Shown here: positions 46,604-59,367 of the stretch, piece by piece
Layout: each line of letters starts with the position of its first letter
How positions within the stretch are numbered: position 1 is the stretch's first letter
From: Dactylellina haptotyla
Taxonomy: Eukaryota > Ascomycota > Orbiliomycetes > Orbiliales > Orbiliaceae
Direction of reading: 5' to 3'
Assembly (NCBI GenBank): GCA_031310005.1
Contig: CM062383.1
Span: 3,162,001 to 3,226,000 of the forward strand
Length of the DNA stretch: 64,000 nt
Position numbers and translations under genes: made by a program
Notes under the pieces: model-generated
What the model was told of the DNA's origin: nothing
The model's database searches: none
Seen by the model: only the letters and a program-made list of their open reading frames with translations

Positions 46604-49600
46604 AATATCAAGTTGTAGATATATCTTGAACAAGGAATATTCCGTTCCGATTCACTATATACGAGTTTTCCGAAATTGAGAACCTACATCAGCCATCATA
46701 TCTCTCATATGATATGTATATATACATATTTTGTCGAAAATGTATTGCCATGATTGGTTTTGTACTAGTTCTCATTCAGATTGGCATTTGCCCCTTGCGG
46801 ATGTCATGCGCTCCTTGGAGTCGCAAATTTCCGCATCCGTCAAAACGCCACCCACCGGCCCAAAGCAAAGTCGCGAATGAAAATCATCGTATCGGCTTTC
46901 CACTAGCCTCGCACGAAATCTCGACAAGTCCTTGACCACAAACGCAGCCTCGTCAAGACCTGGCAAACCCCGTTGCGCATCTGTCCTCGCGGACCATGTG
47001 CGAACAGGGGTACCAACCGAGCCGTGTGAGTCGCATCCCCACCGAATCGAAGGGAAGAAAAAATTTAAGCTTGAATACGGTGACTACATCCAACAATAGC
47101 AAGACCTGCCTAGACCCAGGCAGCCTGGCTGACGAGGCAGCAGGAGCTAGACGCTTGTGACGCCCAGAAATGGCTGCCGCCGCTGCAAGCTCAAAAGCGC
47201 ACCAGAACTGCACATTTCAAATCTCGCAATTTTCTTGGAAATTAGAACAGACCCGCAACGCAAAATATCCAACAGTAACGAAGGTTTTAGCCTTTCTCCA
47301 CCACAAAAGTTCGCTTCCGTTTCGTCCAGTAGGAAACGTGAGCATTGAACCAACCGACTCACCTTCGTCCTGCGTATACCGTTTAGAAATTTTTCGACCC
47401 CGAAAACCGCCTACTAACCTCTCAATACGAATCCCGAAATCCCGCCCGATGTCACTCAAAATACTTGAAATTCCTCGATCCTTCGGCTTCACCCGCTCAA
47501 ACGTTAAGCAGACCCGTTAATGTTTAAGATCTTGTGTGAATACGGCAAGTTGAAGTCTTAAACATAGGCAAAGAAACCGTCGGGGCGCGACCCGTCAACC
47601 GCTTATTACCCAGCCGACCGCGAGACATTTCTTTCGCGAAGGAATAATCTTTTTTTTTTCTAGTCTTTTTATTAGCCTCACGAGTATGTAAGAACTAACG
47701 GAAGTTTATTTTCTTGTTTTTAAATTGTAAGGCTTGGGTTATATGTCCTCGTGTAGACCTTTGCGTTTTCGCATAGATGGTCCTTCGCGTCGGATACGTC
47801 GGCGGGTTGGGCTTGTTGGTTTTCGGATGCGACTACCCGCTGTCGGTATTGTGAACAGGTTGTTCTAGACGGGAACTCGAAAACAGGGCTGTGAAAGTTA
47901 ACCTGACAGGTCCTCGTTTTTCGTCTCGTCTCGTCTTGTCCTCTTTCTTTGTTTTCGGCTTTTCTTACAGCCTCCTTTGTGAGAAATGTTTGAGGCGCAT
48001 GAAATTGGTATTTGAAGCCAACCCTCACTGCGAATTTCCAGTGGCTGGAGTCCACCCACTCTGGCGACAACACAACATTTTCGACCGCATCTGTCGTCAC
48101 AACACAAAATCGTGCAGACCAGAAGACGACAACCGCAGAAGTGAATATCCGCTGTAACTGCTGCGATGCACCCGATTCATCGGTTCTAGCATAAGATCGT
48201 TGTCCTATAGCATCTGAAATAAAATGCTATTCACATTTCAGGCCCCTTATCCCCCAATGGAACCTACATTCGTTATCTCGAATAATATCTCGAAATATTA
48301 ATTACCCACTTACCAACTCCAAAGTGAATTCATATATAAAATTCAAATCTCCTTTGATCTACTATCGTCACCAAAATACCAAAATATGCACATGCAAAAT
48401 CTAATATCACACTACATACACCTTCCCAAAGACGTCTCAGAAAAAAACCCCTTCGTAGTCTAAAAATCTGCATGATGAACGAAAAACCTCGCGATACCCA
48501 GTCTAGTCTCGTCTCGTCCCCAACCCTTTTTCACCTTCAAATTCCAAAAAACCTCTACCACCAATGATATCATGACAACATTTCAGCCCCCGGTTGTTCA
48601 ATAAGAAAAAACCCCAAAAACCCAAAACTTTCCCAAACCTTCCAATAGGGGGGGTTCTTCATCAAAAAATTACAATTTCTTTTCTCTCTCGCTCCGTCGT
48701 CCGGACATATTGATTGGCACTAAAGCAAATCCTATGCCTACTAAACTTCCGGATTCGCAAGGAAATTGGCCCAGGCGGCGCGGACGGTGGAGACAAGGAG
48801 GAGAGTGAAGGAGCAACAAAGGAGTGAGCCTGAGCTATTTCGCGAAAAACAAGAAAAAGCGCACTTGTTGGTTAGTTTAGTTGCTAGCTGGTGAGACATA
48901 TCAAAGGGAAAAAGGTGCGGAAAAAAAGCTGGGTAGCTAGTGAGTGTAATAGTTCGTAGCTTCGAGCAGCTGCTTGAGCAACCCCAACCCCCCTCCTCGA
49001 GGAGAGCAACAATAAGGCGCAGAAGGGCAAAGTAGAACTTAATTATAATTTTTAGGAGCTTAAGCTACTGTTGCTTGCTGCTAAATTGTGCCCTCCCGCA
49101 CCCGCATCCCCCAAGCTGTCAAAATTCTACGCGCGACGGAACCTTTCTCCAGTTTATGCATGGAGACAGACGTCTACAATCCTAAAATGTTTAAGGTGGC
49201 GGGCGAACAGACCATGCGCTCTACCCAAACTACTAGTCGCAATATTTACGATCACTCTCACGGATAAAGGTCATATTTGTGAAATGTAAAATTGGGGAGC
49301 GCCGAAGCAATTCTCCTCTTCAATTCCGTTGATAGTAGTGAAAATGTAAAAAAGGAAAATAGTAATAACAAAATAAAAAGGACGAGTGAGTTAGTACAAG
49401 CACAAGCACAAAAGCCCAGCCAACCGTACACCAACGCTAACGGGAACCCTTATTTCCACGTATACACCCAAAAAGGTAAAAACGATAAAAACGACAAGGA
49501 AATAAAAGATAAAAAAAAAGATATACAGAAAAGTAAGTGTTTTAAGTGATTAAAAAACCCAAGTAAGATACCCGATGAAGATATAAAAGAGCAAAAACGC

Positions 49601-50541
49601 TGCTATTGTGGTTGTTGTCGGTCTTTCGATAATACTCCCGTAATTTTGCTTTCCTCGAACGATGAAAATGATATGATGAGAGATGATGATGATGATATAT
49701 GAGATAAATAAAAACGACGCAAACACCATTGTTGCCCACACCGTCTGATTTCAACCGACCCACCGCCGTAGTAAAAAACCAAACGCGAACACCCCGGGAA
49801 ACCAATAGAGCAGATTTGTACACAAAAGGAAAAGAGGAAATAAATGAGGTATCGAGATAATACAACTGTGAAAGTAGAAGTTTTTTTGGCGTGTTCGAGG
49901 AGGTGGTTTTCAAGACAAAGAAAATGGAAGAACTCCGGAAACAGAAACATAGGAGATGAAGCTCGATCTATTTTCGCCGGTAAAGATATGTTTTTTGGAG
50001 GGGAGGTTCAAGAAAATGAGAAAAGCAGTAATAAAGACACCCAATGCAGTTTCCTTTAAAATTTCATTTCCGCGACACTTGAATGCTCTCGAAAGAAGAC
50101 AAGAGAGAGTGTGTGAATGTGGAGGAGAGATGATGTGTTGGAGGGATAATCGAAAGTGATACTTGTCTTTGATCTCCATTGTGGATCCCGGAAGTTCGGA
50201 TGGAGTCGGAGTTCGTTGGTGGGAAAGGTCGAAAGATTGAGGAATGCGTATTAGGGGAGTATGATCGTCCAACCAGGTAGAAGTTTGTGTTTTTGTGAAT
50301 ATATATTCGAAGGGTATTTTGAAGAAGGGTTTTTTGTTGTAAAAAAAAGTAATGTTCCGTTAAAGCCATTTCATCCGGTGCCCGAAGTGTGTAAAACCAA
50401 GGAAAAGGAAATAAAAAAGGTCACGCAAAACCAAGCAGAAGAAACTCCCGATTATGACGAACCCAAAAGCGTCAAAACACACAAAGATATATGGTGAAAT
50501 TTACAATGCGAGGCTGAGTTGATTTTTTCTAAGAGGAGCAA
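46604..50541. other. 3.9-kb gene-poor interval between convergent genes
   Basis: No frame has a recognisable motif or intron pattern. The part from about 48200 to 50500 has strong strand asymmetry: A-rich runs on the plus strand near 48420-48680 and 49320-49540. Open frames at 47147-47520, 47720-48157 and 49542-50369 overlap on opposite strands and look like composition artefacts. Long 3' untranslated sequence of the flanking genes or an unannotated non-coding transcript could lie here. Confidence 0.4.
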
Positions 50542-51193
50542 CTACCACCGACGGGAGGAGTTGGTGTGGTGGTGAGGTCGCTGGGTTGGGTGAGGGATCA
50601 TGTTTGGTGGGCTGGAGACACGCATGCCGGTGTTGGGGTTGACGATGGGGATGGCGTTGCGGGTTCTCTGGGCGGCCTGCTGAGGTTTCGGCTGGTGGTG
50701 ATAGCTTGGCATCGGGCCACCGAAGGAAGAGTGGGAGGAGAAGGAGTACGAGGAAGAGGCGGAAGAGGGCTGGATCTGTTGCTGTAGTGGAGAGCCACTG
50801 GGGGAACCGCTCGACAGCGACGAGCGATCTGAGCCGGAATGTACGGATGCAAGCTGCAGCAGCGGCACAGTGTTAGCGACAACACCCTGGCAAGAACACC
50901 GCAACAAGGCTGTGATGTAAGTTTCATACCTCTTCTTCCGATAACAGCGCCGGGCAGAACTCTAGATCATCATCGAGATCGAAAGACCTCGCTGCCTCAT
51001 ATCGGTAGCGGGCGTTGAGTACTATTCAAATTGTTAGGGGTTGTTCTTTTGAGAAGCGGGAAATAACCGGGAAGGGAGGGGCCAAATCGCCGAGTTCTCC
51101 TCCTCCTCCTCCCTTTGGCAGAAAGAACGGGTGGAAAAAAAACTTACATGATCGTGTCTGGGTCTGGAAGGAAGCGTATGCGGCGAAAGACAT
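50542..51193 (-). CDS. small Ser-rich protein, function unknown
   Basis: Three exons give about 150 residues. The ATG at 51191-51193 starts MSFAAYASFQTQTRS; after an intron (GTAAGT to AATAG) comes LLNARYRYEAARSFDLDDDL and EFCPALLSEEE; after a second intron comes LASVHSGSDRSSLSSGSPSG. The rest is rich in Ser, Pro and Gln, with RTRNAIPIVNPNTGMRVSSP, and ends NSSRRW at TAG 50542-50544. Both introns have standard ends and keep frame. The ARYRYEAARSFDLDDD segment with its acidic run and the SVHSGSDRSS segment look conserved in fungi, but no biochemical function is known to me. The last codons could be altered if a further intron exists near the end. Confidence 0.65.
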
Positions 51194-53795
51194 GATGAAT
51201 GATAGTATATGGCTGTCGTTGGTGGATCAAGTTGTGTTGGAAGAAGCAGATGTGCGATGCGAGTCAAGTCGGAGGATTGGAGAGCAGGGCGAGCGAGGTG
51301 GTTTATTGGTTTGGAATAAGAAAGAAGGAGAGAGGAGTGATAGACGAGCGAGGGAGATTGGGTTCAGTTAAGATTTCACAGGCAGGGAGATTGCGACGGA
51401 TGTGGAAAGGGGAGGTCAGATGTGTTGCGGCGGGTGTTGTTGTTGTTTGGGGTCGGGCCGAGTTTATTATGAAATGTGCGACAGGCAGCAGGAAGTTTAC
51501 CAAAACCGTCTACAGGAGATGGAAAGGAGAAGGAAAATGTTATTTGGATGGAAGACGGAGGGCGATGAGAGCGGTGATAGTGAGATTGGAGCGTAGATAG
51601 ATAGGATAGGGCGAGACTGTGTGTGTGTGGGTGTGAGGGCGATGGGGGTGTCGGGGGAGTGGCGGAGGTTTTTGATAAAAGGGGCCTTGTAAGAGGAAGC
51701 AGCAACAACGGGAAGCAAGTAATAATTCTATGGGACAACGGTATAATACGAGAGCGAGAGGGAAGGACGGGCTGGGAGGAGTGCGGGTGGGCAGCACGGT
51801 TTTATTCTGTTCGCCGGGCCAGGCATGCCCATACGCACTATAATAATATATTGGCACTAATTAGCGTGGGTCCCCAACTGTTTTGGTTTCGGTGCTGCTT
51901 CTGGCTGGGCGGGCTCTTTCAAGCGGGCTGGGCTGGCTGGCTGGCTGGCTGGCTCGCTCTCTGCTGGCTGGGCTGGGCTGCCACCCACACCGGGAAGGGA
52001 GAGGGAGAACTGGCTGGACTCTTCCTCTCAGTCCCAGTCCTCCTCCCAGTCCTCCACCCACCCTCCAGTCCTCTCCTGGTGAGTTCCCTCCTCTGGCTCA
52101 TCCGTCTAGGCGGCCTCACAAACAATCGAGGAATGGGCCCCAATTCTAAAACTGGAACCTGCAGCGCAAAGGGTCTGTCCACAAAGGCAGGACAAGGAAA
52201 TGGTGGTTTCCCAATTTAACCAGGCCAACCAGGGCGCCCGTCCGTGTGGCCAGGCGTGGTCAGATTCTCTTTTACATTTCGATCGACCCATCATATCATA
52301 TCTCGGTACTTCCATGGAGAAGCCGCTCCCCTCATATTCGCCGTAGCTGTGTAGACACTCCACTTCCACCTTTTTCTGTCATGTCCTGCACCAGAATCGA
52401 CTGGCTGCTGCACACCCGATTCTGGCGGATGGGTCAGGCAACATTTAGCGCTGTTCGAGCATCAAAGAAACAAGGGTGATGCTGGGGGCCCCTCCCTGAG
52501 CAGGGGTGCTGTCCAAGATGTACTCATCAAGGCCTGTGGCTGTAACTGATACATAACGTCTACCCCGCGTCCACCATCCACTTGTCAGGCGGCCTAGCAG
52601 GTTTTTTTCTCAGAAATTCCAGTCATAAAACAAAGTATCTCACTTGTACATTATACCCGTAATTCCACGCGGTGTTCTTCCACTACACCAATATCGATGA
52701 TGCACTAGTCCTGCAGGATGACAATCAAAGTACAGAACACTAGTACAGGTACGGAACTGGAGGGTTTGCTTCGGACATGGGAAAATTCTTTTTGGGGAAG
52801 GTCTTGGTAAAACTCTCAGGGTGAAGGGGGCAAAGGGGGTGGCCGCCCCTCCCCGTCATTGGCCAGTTATCAAGCACTGCAGATGCTTGGCGCATTAGTT
52901 TGTAATGCAACCAGAAACAGGTCCGGTGCCGGTCATTTGCCCAACAGCACAAAGTCCGAAATCCAGTCTAGTCCCTCGGTCTCTCCTGCCCTGTCGATGC
53001 GGCCTTGACGATATCATGGAAGATTTTCTTGTTGGGTGTGTGTCGACTGCAGCTGGAATATGGTGGAGGTGCTCGCGCACTAGCGGACTCTGGCCGCCTG
53101 CGAGTGGCGAAGCATATCTAAAAAATCCGGAGTGCACCGCCTATCAACCAGGGATTGGCAATCAAATACCAAGCTGTGATGGAAATGCCGTCAGCAGCCC
53201 TCTTCCCTTTGTCACCACCGACCTACCGAGCCTCCCTTATGTAAGTCGTTAGCGAGCGAGCAGCAGCAAGACCAGCCGACCCTACCCAGGGAAAAATAAG
53301 CTTCTTTTCCTGTCTCGACGCTGTTTCCTGTCGTTGTTTGCTGTGCGTTCTTCGAACCTGACAGATAGCGGCGAACGCCAAGGGTCGATTTGTTCGTTGG
53401 CAAAATAGATAATTAATTCCTGCATAGAGCAGGAATGTACATGTACATGTACACCTGTTACACATCATAGAGTAAAAGATCCACATCCCCATTCGAATAA
53501 GGCTAGTCCAAACGAGATGGCAGGCCCGGAGCCCACCTGACCCCAAGCTTTTGTCTTAATGCATTATCCAATATCTGGATCTTCAGTGAAGGAACGTTGT
53601 TGGATAAGCTGGAAAAGGAAAATTCGGATGTTAAGTGAGTTCCTGCACTCAGTTCGAGTGGTTGAGGATCTCTCAGCACATATCTCATGTTCACAAGCGA
53701 CTGGCGAAACCTTTTCTTTTTCCGAATACTATGTTTGGCAGTCGCTTTATTCCGTGTCTAGCGAAAACCTCAGAGGCGACAAGAAAGCTACCGTG
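51194..53795. other. 2.6-kb upstream region with low-complexity DNA
   Basis: No gene is supported. The left half has GA- and GT-biased stretches (51400-51670) and GGCT repeats (51930-51975) followed by CT-rich DNA to 52110. It is probably the promoter and leader of the small Ser-rich gene. The right half up to 53795 has only chance open frames. Confidence 0.4.
51929..51985 (+). repeat. GGCT simple repeat
   Basis: Tandem GGCT units, imperfect at the ends, in the upstream region of the Ser-rich gene. Confidence 0.85.
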
Positions 53796-55020
53796 CTACG
53801 ATAGCTGACGCCCCCTGATCAGTCTCGCAACGCTTTCCCTGCACACCTTATCCGTCCAGGTCTCCCAGGCATCATATAGCGATATCATTTCTTGCGTGCA
53901 CTCTATAATCGCTTCCATCTCGACACCTGACTCTGCGAACCACTCGCTCATCTGAGACAGTCGAGCGCTGCTCATATTTTGCGGATTGAGCGCCGATGAT
54001 GCCGCCGCCGCCGATATCGCTGTACTTTGGGTCGCCGTCGGTGGCGGAACGATACTCCCTCCTCCTGCTGCTCCTCCTGCCGTCGCGCTACCGCCACTAA
54101 TCGACATGCTAGTGTTGGACCCTGAAGCGTTCAAGTTGGCCTGAGTGTGGATCGCGGGCCTGACAAACACCGCTAAAAAGATAGCTGTGAAGGCAATAGT
54201 GTGTGGCGGGTAGAGTAGTATTAGATCGGTGATATAAGAATCGTTCAAGAATGATAGCGAAGCCATGATCTCGTCCGCGGAAAGCTTTAAGGGTACCTGC
54301 ACTTCCACTAGCGTTCGATAAGGATGGTGCACGATCAGGTACGAGTTTAATTCCGATATCAGGTGGAATTCACATTCTGCGAGTTTGGCGATGTCCTGGG
54401 GAATAAACTCTGAAACCACCGTTTGAGATCAGCATAACGGTATTCTCGACCCGGGAAGTTCCAGCCACAATGACTGCCACGCGGGGTGGAAGCAGCGCCG
54501 ACGTGTTTGGGGGTACGGCATCGGTATTCGTACCTTGAAACAAAGCTCTTGCTTCGTTCACCACGCTCCTGATATGTTGCGGGCATTCCTCCATTTTGCA
54601 GGCTAGGTAGACGCAAGTCGACAACATGAGGTATGGGTTTGTCTCGCGGATCGAGACTTTGAGATAAAATCTTTTGAGATATGTCTCCGCCGTCGCGAGT
54701 GGCTGCTGGCGGAGTTGAAGACGGCGCGCGAGTCGTTGAAGACCTAGATGAACATTTCCTCCGTTTCTGAGTTTCAGGGACAATAGGAATGCGGGTCGGC
54801 GAGCGCCACCCCCGGCTGAACTGAAGGGTTATAGGAAGGTTGAAGTCGACTTACAGTGATGGAAGTAGAGCTGCAGTTGCTTGTGATCTGGCAGCGGGTA
54901 CGCGAGCCCTAGTCCCTTATTGGTATCCTCCTCATCGAGACCCTTTCGCATGTCGGCGATCTTCTCCCTGGTCAGTTGCCAGTGGGCTCTCTGTGTGGAG
55001 GTCCAGAAATTGGCAGCCAT
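53796..55020 (-). CDS. SSN8: cyclin C of the Mediator CDK8 module
   Basis: Cyclin C pairs with Cdk8 in the nuclear Mediator kinase module. The start at 55018-55020 gives [20 protein letters not shown], the standard N-terminus. The cyclin box includes [20 protein letters not shown] and [20 protein letters not shown]. Two introns are supported: one near 54780-54855 after LQLYFHH, and one near 54422-54537 whose removal joins ARALFQ to [18 protein letters not shown], as in the family. The second cyclin fold contains [14 protein letters not shown] and [15 protein letters not shown] Gly/Ala/Ser-rich insert of about 50 residues (around [14 protein letters not shown]) precedes the last helices, and the protein ends RLIRGRQLS. 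Such an insert occurs in filamentous fungi. Length is about 310 residues. Confidence 0.94.
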
Positions 55021-56000
55021 TTTCAACGTTCCGAGGGGTAGTTCGTAAAGAATGTAACAAATGTCTGAGAAACTATGCGTTGTTGAAGAAGACGAGGAGG
55101 AGAGTTTGATGAGCGCAGTAAAAAGGGTATTCAGGATCCAGATGTGCAGAGCCGCCGTGTGGGCCGTCCCTCTCGTGACAGAGATAGTTCGGATCAGATA
55201 AGGAGAGTGCTTGTGTGTCTCAATCGTCGTGAGGCGCGTCGGGTCTCGGAATGATTGGAGACGCGGGGCCAGGCGAGGAGGCTCCCAAGCTCTGAGCTAG
55301 AGCCTCGCGAGTGTGATGCGCAAACAATGAACAGCAGCAGCAGCAAGCTATTCCATGATTGGTAGAAAGTGAGGTACCCCGACCGTCCGATGGCTCGTAT
55401 GCGGCGTGTATATGTCGATGTCGTCGTCCTGTCGATGTTGAGGTCGAACGCCCAAGCGATGGGTTGACGTCTTGGCCAACCAACGACAGCGGACCGGCAG
55501 CTACGACGGATGAGTTGCGCGTTGTTGGATCGGGTATGATATCACACCAGGAAACCGGCCGCGGGCGAAGGACAGCAAAACCTCCACATCCTGCTGGACA
55601 GATTCCGTCATCTCGAAGCCGGAAAGACTCCCTTCAAACACCGGAAGAGCGCCTCATAACCCGGACTGTAATGTAATCCGCCTTGCCTGACTCCTGACTA
55701 TCGATAATAGGCCGCGCCACCTCTCCACCGGTCCGCTCCTTTGTGGTTTTCCCGCACCGCCATTATTGCATTGTCCATCTCCTAACTTCACACTCGAAAC
55801 GAAGAAGAAATAACGTCCTGCGATCTTGAATTATAGCAGACCTCCCACGGGGAAGCGGGGTTCGATCAACATAAGCGACGGGCACGCGAGGATGCCACCA
55901 CCATAACTCGGTTACATTCCCAAACGACCCCACGAAACCCTTTTCTCTCTCTGCGAGGCCCCTCTCCTTCGAAAGCAAGGACGCCCCTTCAATTTACCGA
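55021..56000. promoter_or_regulatory. divergent promoter of cyclin C and mitochondrial carrier
   Basis: About 980 bp between divergent starts. Short open frames on both strands (55220-55483, 55359-55676, 55763-55978) lack motifs. No specific regulatory site is assigned. Confidence 0.45.
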
Positions 56001-58203
56001 ATGTCGAGCAGCGGAGGAGGCGAAGAGAACGAACGGGCCCGGCGGGCTCGTCTGTTGCGGCTCTTCGAGACACTGGATACCAACCAAGAAGGCCAATTGG
56101 ACCTGGAAGGGCTGAGGAACGGCCTGAAGAGACTCAACCACCGTATGTCCTTGCCATGAAAATATCAAAAGAAAAAAGAAAAAGCACATATATACAATAA
56201 AGATACCGGGCAGTCGTCAGAAAGAAAAAGAAAGAAAGAAAGAAAGAAAGATGTTCGAAAACTGTATCACGACAGGCTCGATATCGAATTCATTCCAGAA
56301 TACGGGGCTGACGACTACCTTTCCCCCTTCCACATGGGGCTTTGTTTCCGGTCCGGACAGCTTTACAGAATGCCGATCCCATGCTCCAAGAGCTTATGAG
56401 TATCTGCGATACTAGCGGCGATGGGTTTATCCAGTTCGATGAGTTTGTAGTCTTCATGGAGGCGACGGAGCAGCATCTACGAGGCCTTTTTAATGCCATT
56501 GACCGGGATAAGAATGGACAGTTAGATCGTGGTGAGCTCGCGCATGCGCTGGAGAGCAATGGCATCAAAGTCGAGCCTCATAAGCTGCAGTCATTCTTTG
56601 ACAGGTTGGATAAGAATAATGATGGGCAGATAACATTTGAAGAGTGGAGGTGAGTATTTGCTGGCGATATAAAATTTCAATATTTTGGCTTAATGAAATT
56701 GGGGAGACGTGGCTGATATTAATGAAAACGGTGTGTAGGGACTTTTTGGTTTTTATCCCGCAATTTGATGTTGATACGGGCATAAAAGCGGTGTATTCGT
56801 ATTACCTTGCAACGGTGAACGTTAACCCAGAAGGTATTTAGCAATGTTCTCTATTTCATTTCCCATATCTACCCTTCGACTTCATCGCACGAACATATAC
56901 TACATCACAATATACCCCAGGCAATGAATTCAATAAACAAAAATGGATATATATCGTGGTTTTCTTACACAGGTTTTCTCGGCTATAGGTGATGTCACAT
57001 TGAACGACGATTTATATGAAAGCATTGGTAAGCCTTTCGTTCCAATTAGGAATAGGCATCAAATATTAACGCAATGCTAGGTTTCTTCCTTGCTGGTGGC
57101 GCTGCGGGTGTGGTGTCAAGAACTGCTACCGCACCCTTCGACCGTCTGAAGGTGTACTTGATCGCGCAGACCGATGCGCAAGATGCTAAAGAGGCTATTA
57201 AAACAGCTGCCTTGAAAGGAGAAGCGAAAGATATGGTCAAGTCTGCCGCGCGGCCGATGAGAGACGCTATTCGCGCTCTCTGGAATGCTGGCGGAATCCG
57301 ATCGTTATTCGCAGGCAATGGCCTGAATGTGGTAAAGGTCATGCCTGAGAGCGCGATCAAATTCGGCTCTTTCGAGGTATATCAACCTTTTAAAATTCAC
57401 ACTTCACCCCGGACTATTGGCTGAGAATATTGATTATAGGCAGCGAAACGGGTATTCGCTCGAATGGAGGGAAAGGACGACCCGAAGCAGATCTCCGCAC
57501 TATCGAGATTTTTTGCTGGAGGCGTCGGAGGTGTCGTCAGTCAGTTTGCTGTCTACCCAATTGATACTTTGAAATTGTGAGAATTCTCCACCCTCAATTT
57601 CCTAAGATTACAACACAATTCTAACACGGTATCTAGTCGAATGCAATGCGAAATGGTGGCTGGCGGTCCCCGCGGGAATCAGCTGATTGCTGAGACTGCG
57701 AAGAAGCTATGGATGACGGGCGGGTTCTACCGCGGCCTGCCTCTGGGCCTCGTGGGTATCTTCCCATACTCTGCAATTGACCTCGGCACGTTTGAATGGA
57801 TGAAGAGATCATATATAACAGCGCGATCTAAAGCGCTGGGTATCAATGAGGATGACTTTCAATTATCGAATGTGATTGTTTTGGCGATAGGTGCTACCTC
57901 GGGTAGCGTAGGCGCCAGCATCGTTTACCCTATCAATTTGCTTCGGACGAGGTTACAGGCGCAGGGAACGGCGCAACATCCGCAGACGTATACGGGTATG
58001 TGGGATGTTACTAGCAGGACGTTGAAACAAGAAGGCTTCAAGGGGCTGTTCAAAGGCTTGACGCCGAATCTGATGAAAGTGGTACCTGCTGTGTCTATTG
58101 TGAGTCTATCCCATTTTCCACCATGGTTAACATGGATACTAATGACGGGTTTTAGTCGTATCTGGTGTACGAAAACGCGAAACAGCTTATGGGATTGAGA
58201 TAG
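56001..58203 (+). CDS. calcium-regulated mitochondrial ATP-Mg/phosphate carrier (SCaMC/Sal1 type)
   Basis: This inner-membrane carrier exchanges adenine nucleotides under calcium control. The ATG at 56001 gives MSSSGGGEENERARRAR. Four EF-hands follow: DTNQEGQLDLEG, DTSGDGFIQFDEF, DRDKNGQLDRGEL and DKNNDGQITFEEW, all with acidic loop residues. Three mitochondrial-carrier repeats come next, with signatures PFDRLKVYL, YPIDTLK and YPINLLRTRLQ. About eight introns interrupt the gene; the first carries a GAAA microsatellite. The last exon, SYLVYENAKQLMGLR, is short and ends at TAG 58201-58203. Spliced length is roughly 580-600 residues, normal for the family. It is convergent with the Rev7 gene. 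Confidence 0.93.
56221..56250 (+). repeat. GAAA microsatellite in an intron
   Basis: Tandem GAAA units lie in the first intron of the mitochondrial carrier gene. Confidence 0.9.
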
Positions 58204-58562
58204 AAGCTACGGGGTTATAGAAGTGAAGCTTACATAGAAATAGAGGGTCCATATAAGCGTCTTACAAAAAAGCTCGTACCATATACATGTTTTACTAGTT
58301 TATTGAGCGATCTCGTCAACTTTTACCCTTTTGTTGCATTCTATCCGTTGTCACGTTTTGCTTCATATGCCGCCGCCCTTTGTGGACCCTGGTATGGAAA
58401 CATTTAACGAAGCGATGAAATGAACATATTTTTACCCAAAACCTGGATTCACTAATATTATTTCGTTTAATAATCCATACCTAAACTCCAACGCTATGAT
58501 CGATCAATGCAAATTGAAAACCAAAAAAAAAGATATCCACTTTCGTGCTTTCCTGGGCGTGG
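58204..58562. other. convergent intergenic, 3' flanks
   Basis: About 360 bp between two convergent stop codons. It holds only 3' untranslated and terminator sequence. No gene is supported. Confidence 0.5.
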
Positions 58563-59367
58563 CTACTCCATTTCGATATCACGTTTCGCCTCAGATTCTT
58601 CGACCCACGTTTCCAGTGCGAAAGCGCCCATATCTAAACTACGCACTGGTATGGTTCTATTCGTTTCTGCCGCTCTCTGGCTGCCAGCTCCCTGTCGACG
58701 AGGGCTATCACCGCCTTGATGTTCCGCGGCTACCCAAACGGGCGGATTCTATAATTTACAACGTTTAGCACCCATATCCCCTGTCATACCCAAGATGTAG
58801 AAAGAAATAACATACCCCTTCCGGCACCGGCGAGTCTTGCTTTAACTCCATCGAGACAGAAAACGTGCAATTTTTCGGCAATTTGCCTAGTTTCACCGAC
58901 GAGTATGACAATTTGGTTATAATAGCGCGCAATTGTTCTTCGATATCCACCTGGTGTGAATCTTGCGAGTCCGGAACAGTAGGCGTGCTGTTCAGATCAT
59001 CGTACGCTGCGGTAACGACGAAAGGGGAGTGTATGTCCGACTGCGCGACGACGGGAAACCGCGAGACGTCAAAGACGAAACGTTCGAGCGGTTTGTTTGT
59101 CGGGGAGATGATATTCACGGAGACCAGGTCGACGGTACACTTGAGGAGTTCTTCGGAGCAGGCGGTGACGGCGTCTTGGATCCATTGGCAGACGCGCGGG
59201 TGGCGGGCCTGGCGGACCGGGTGGTTGTACTTGCGGGCGGCGATGAAGAGGGAGGCCGGGTAGATTTCGCGTTCGTAGAGGATGGTGTGGATTGAGACGA
59301 GGAGGAGGTCGGCGAAGGAGGCGACGAGGTTGGCGTAGGTGTCGATGGGGACCCGTTTGCGGTCCAT
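58563..59367 (-). CDS. REV7: HORMA-domain protein Rev7/MAD2B
   Basis: Rev7 is the accessory subunit of translesion polymerase zeta. Two exons (58816-59367 and 58563-58748) give 245 residues around a 67-bp intron. The start MDRKRVPIDTYANLVASFAD and the following LLVSIHTILYEREIYPASLF are the typical Rev7 N-terminus. HORMA core segments include RHPRVCQWIQDAV and PLERFVFDVSRFPV. The second exon completes the C-terminal safety-belt region with NPPVWVAAEHQ, MGAFALETWVEESEAK and stop at 58563-58565. Without that exon the protein would lack the belt, so the longer open frame reading into the intron is not the true end. It diverges from the importin gene across 519 bp. Confidence 0.9.

Noticed and set aside
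52905-53252. 115-codon plus-strand frame
   Set aside because: Overlaps an opposite frame, no motif and no intron evidence; the interval is treated as non-coding.
58765-58815. C-terminal extension of Rev7 reading to a stop at 58765
   Set aside because: A GTATGT donor and a TATAG acceptor remove it, and the downstream exon supplies the expected HORMA C-terminus.
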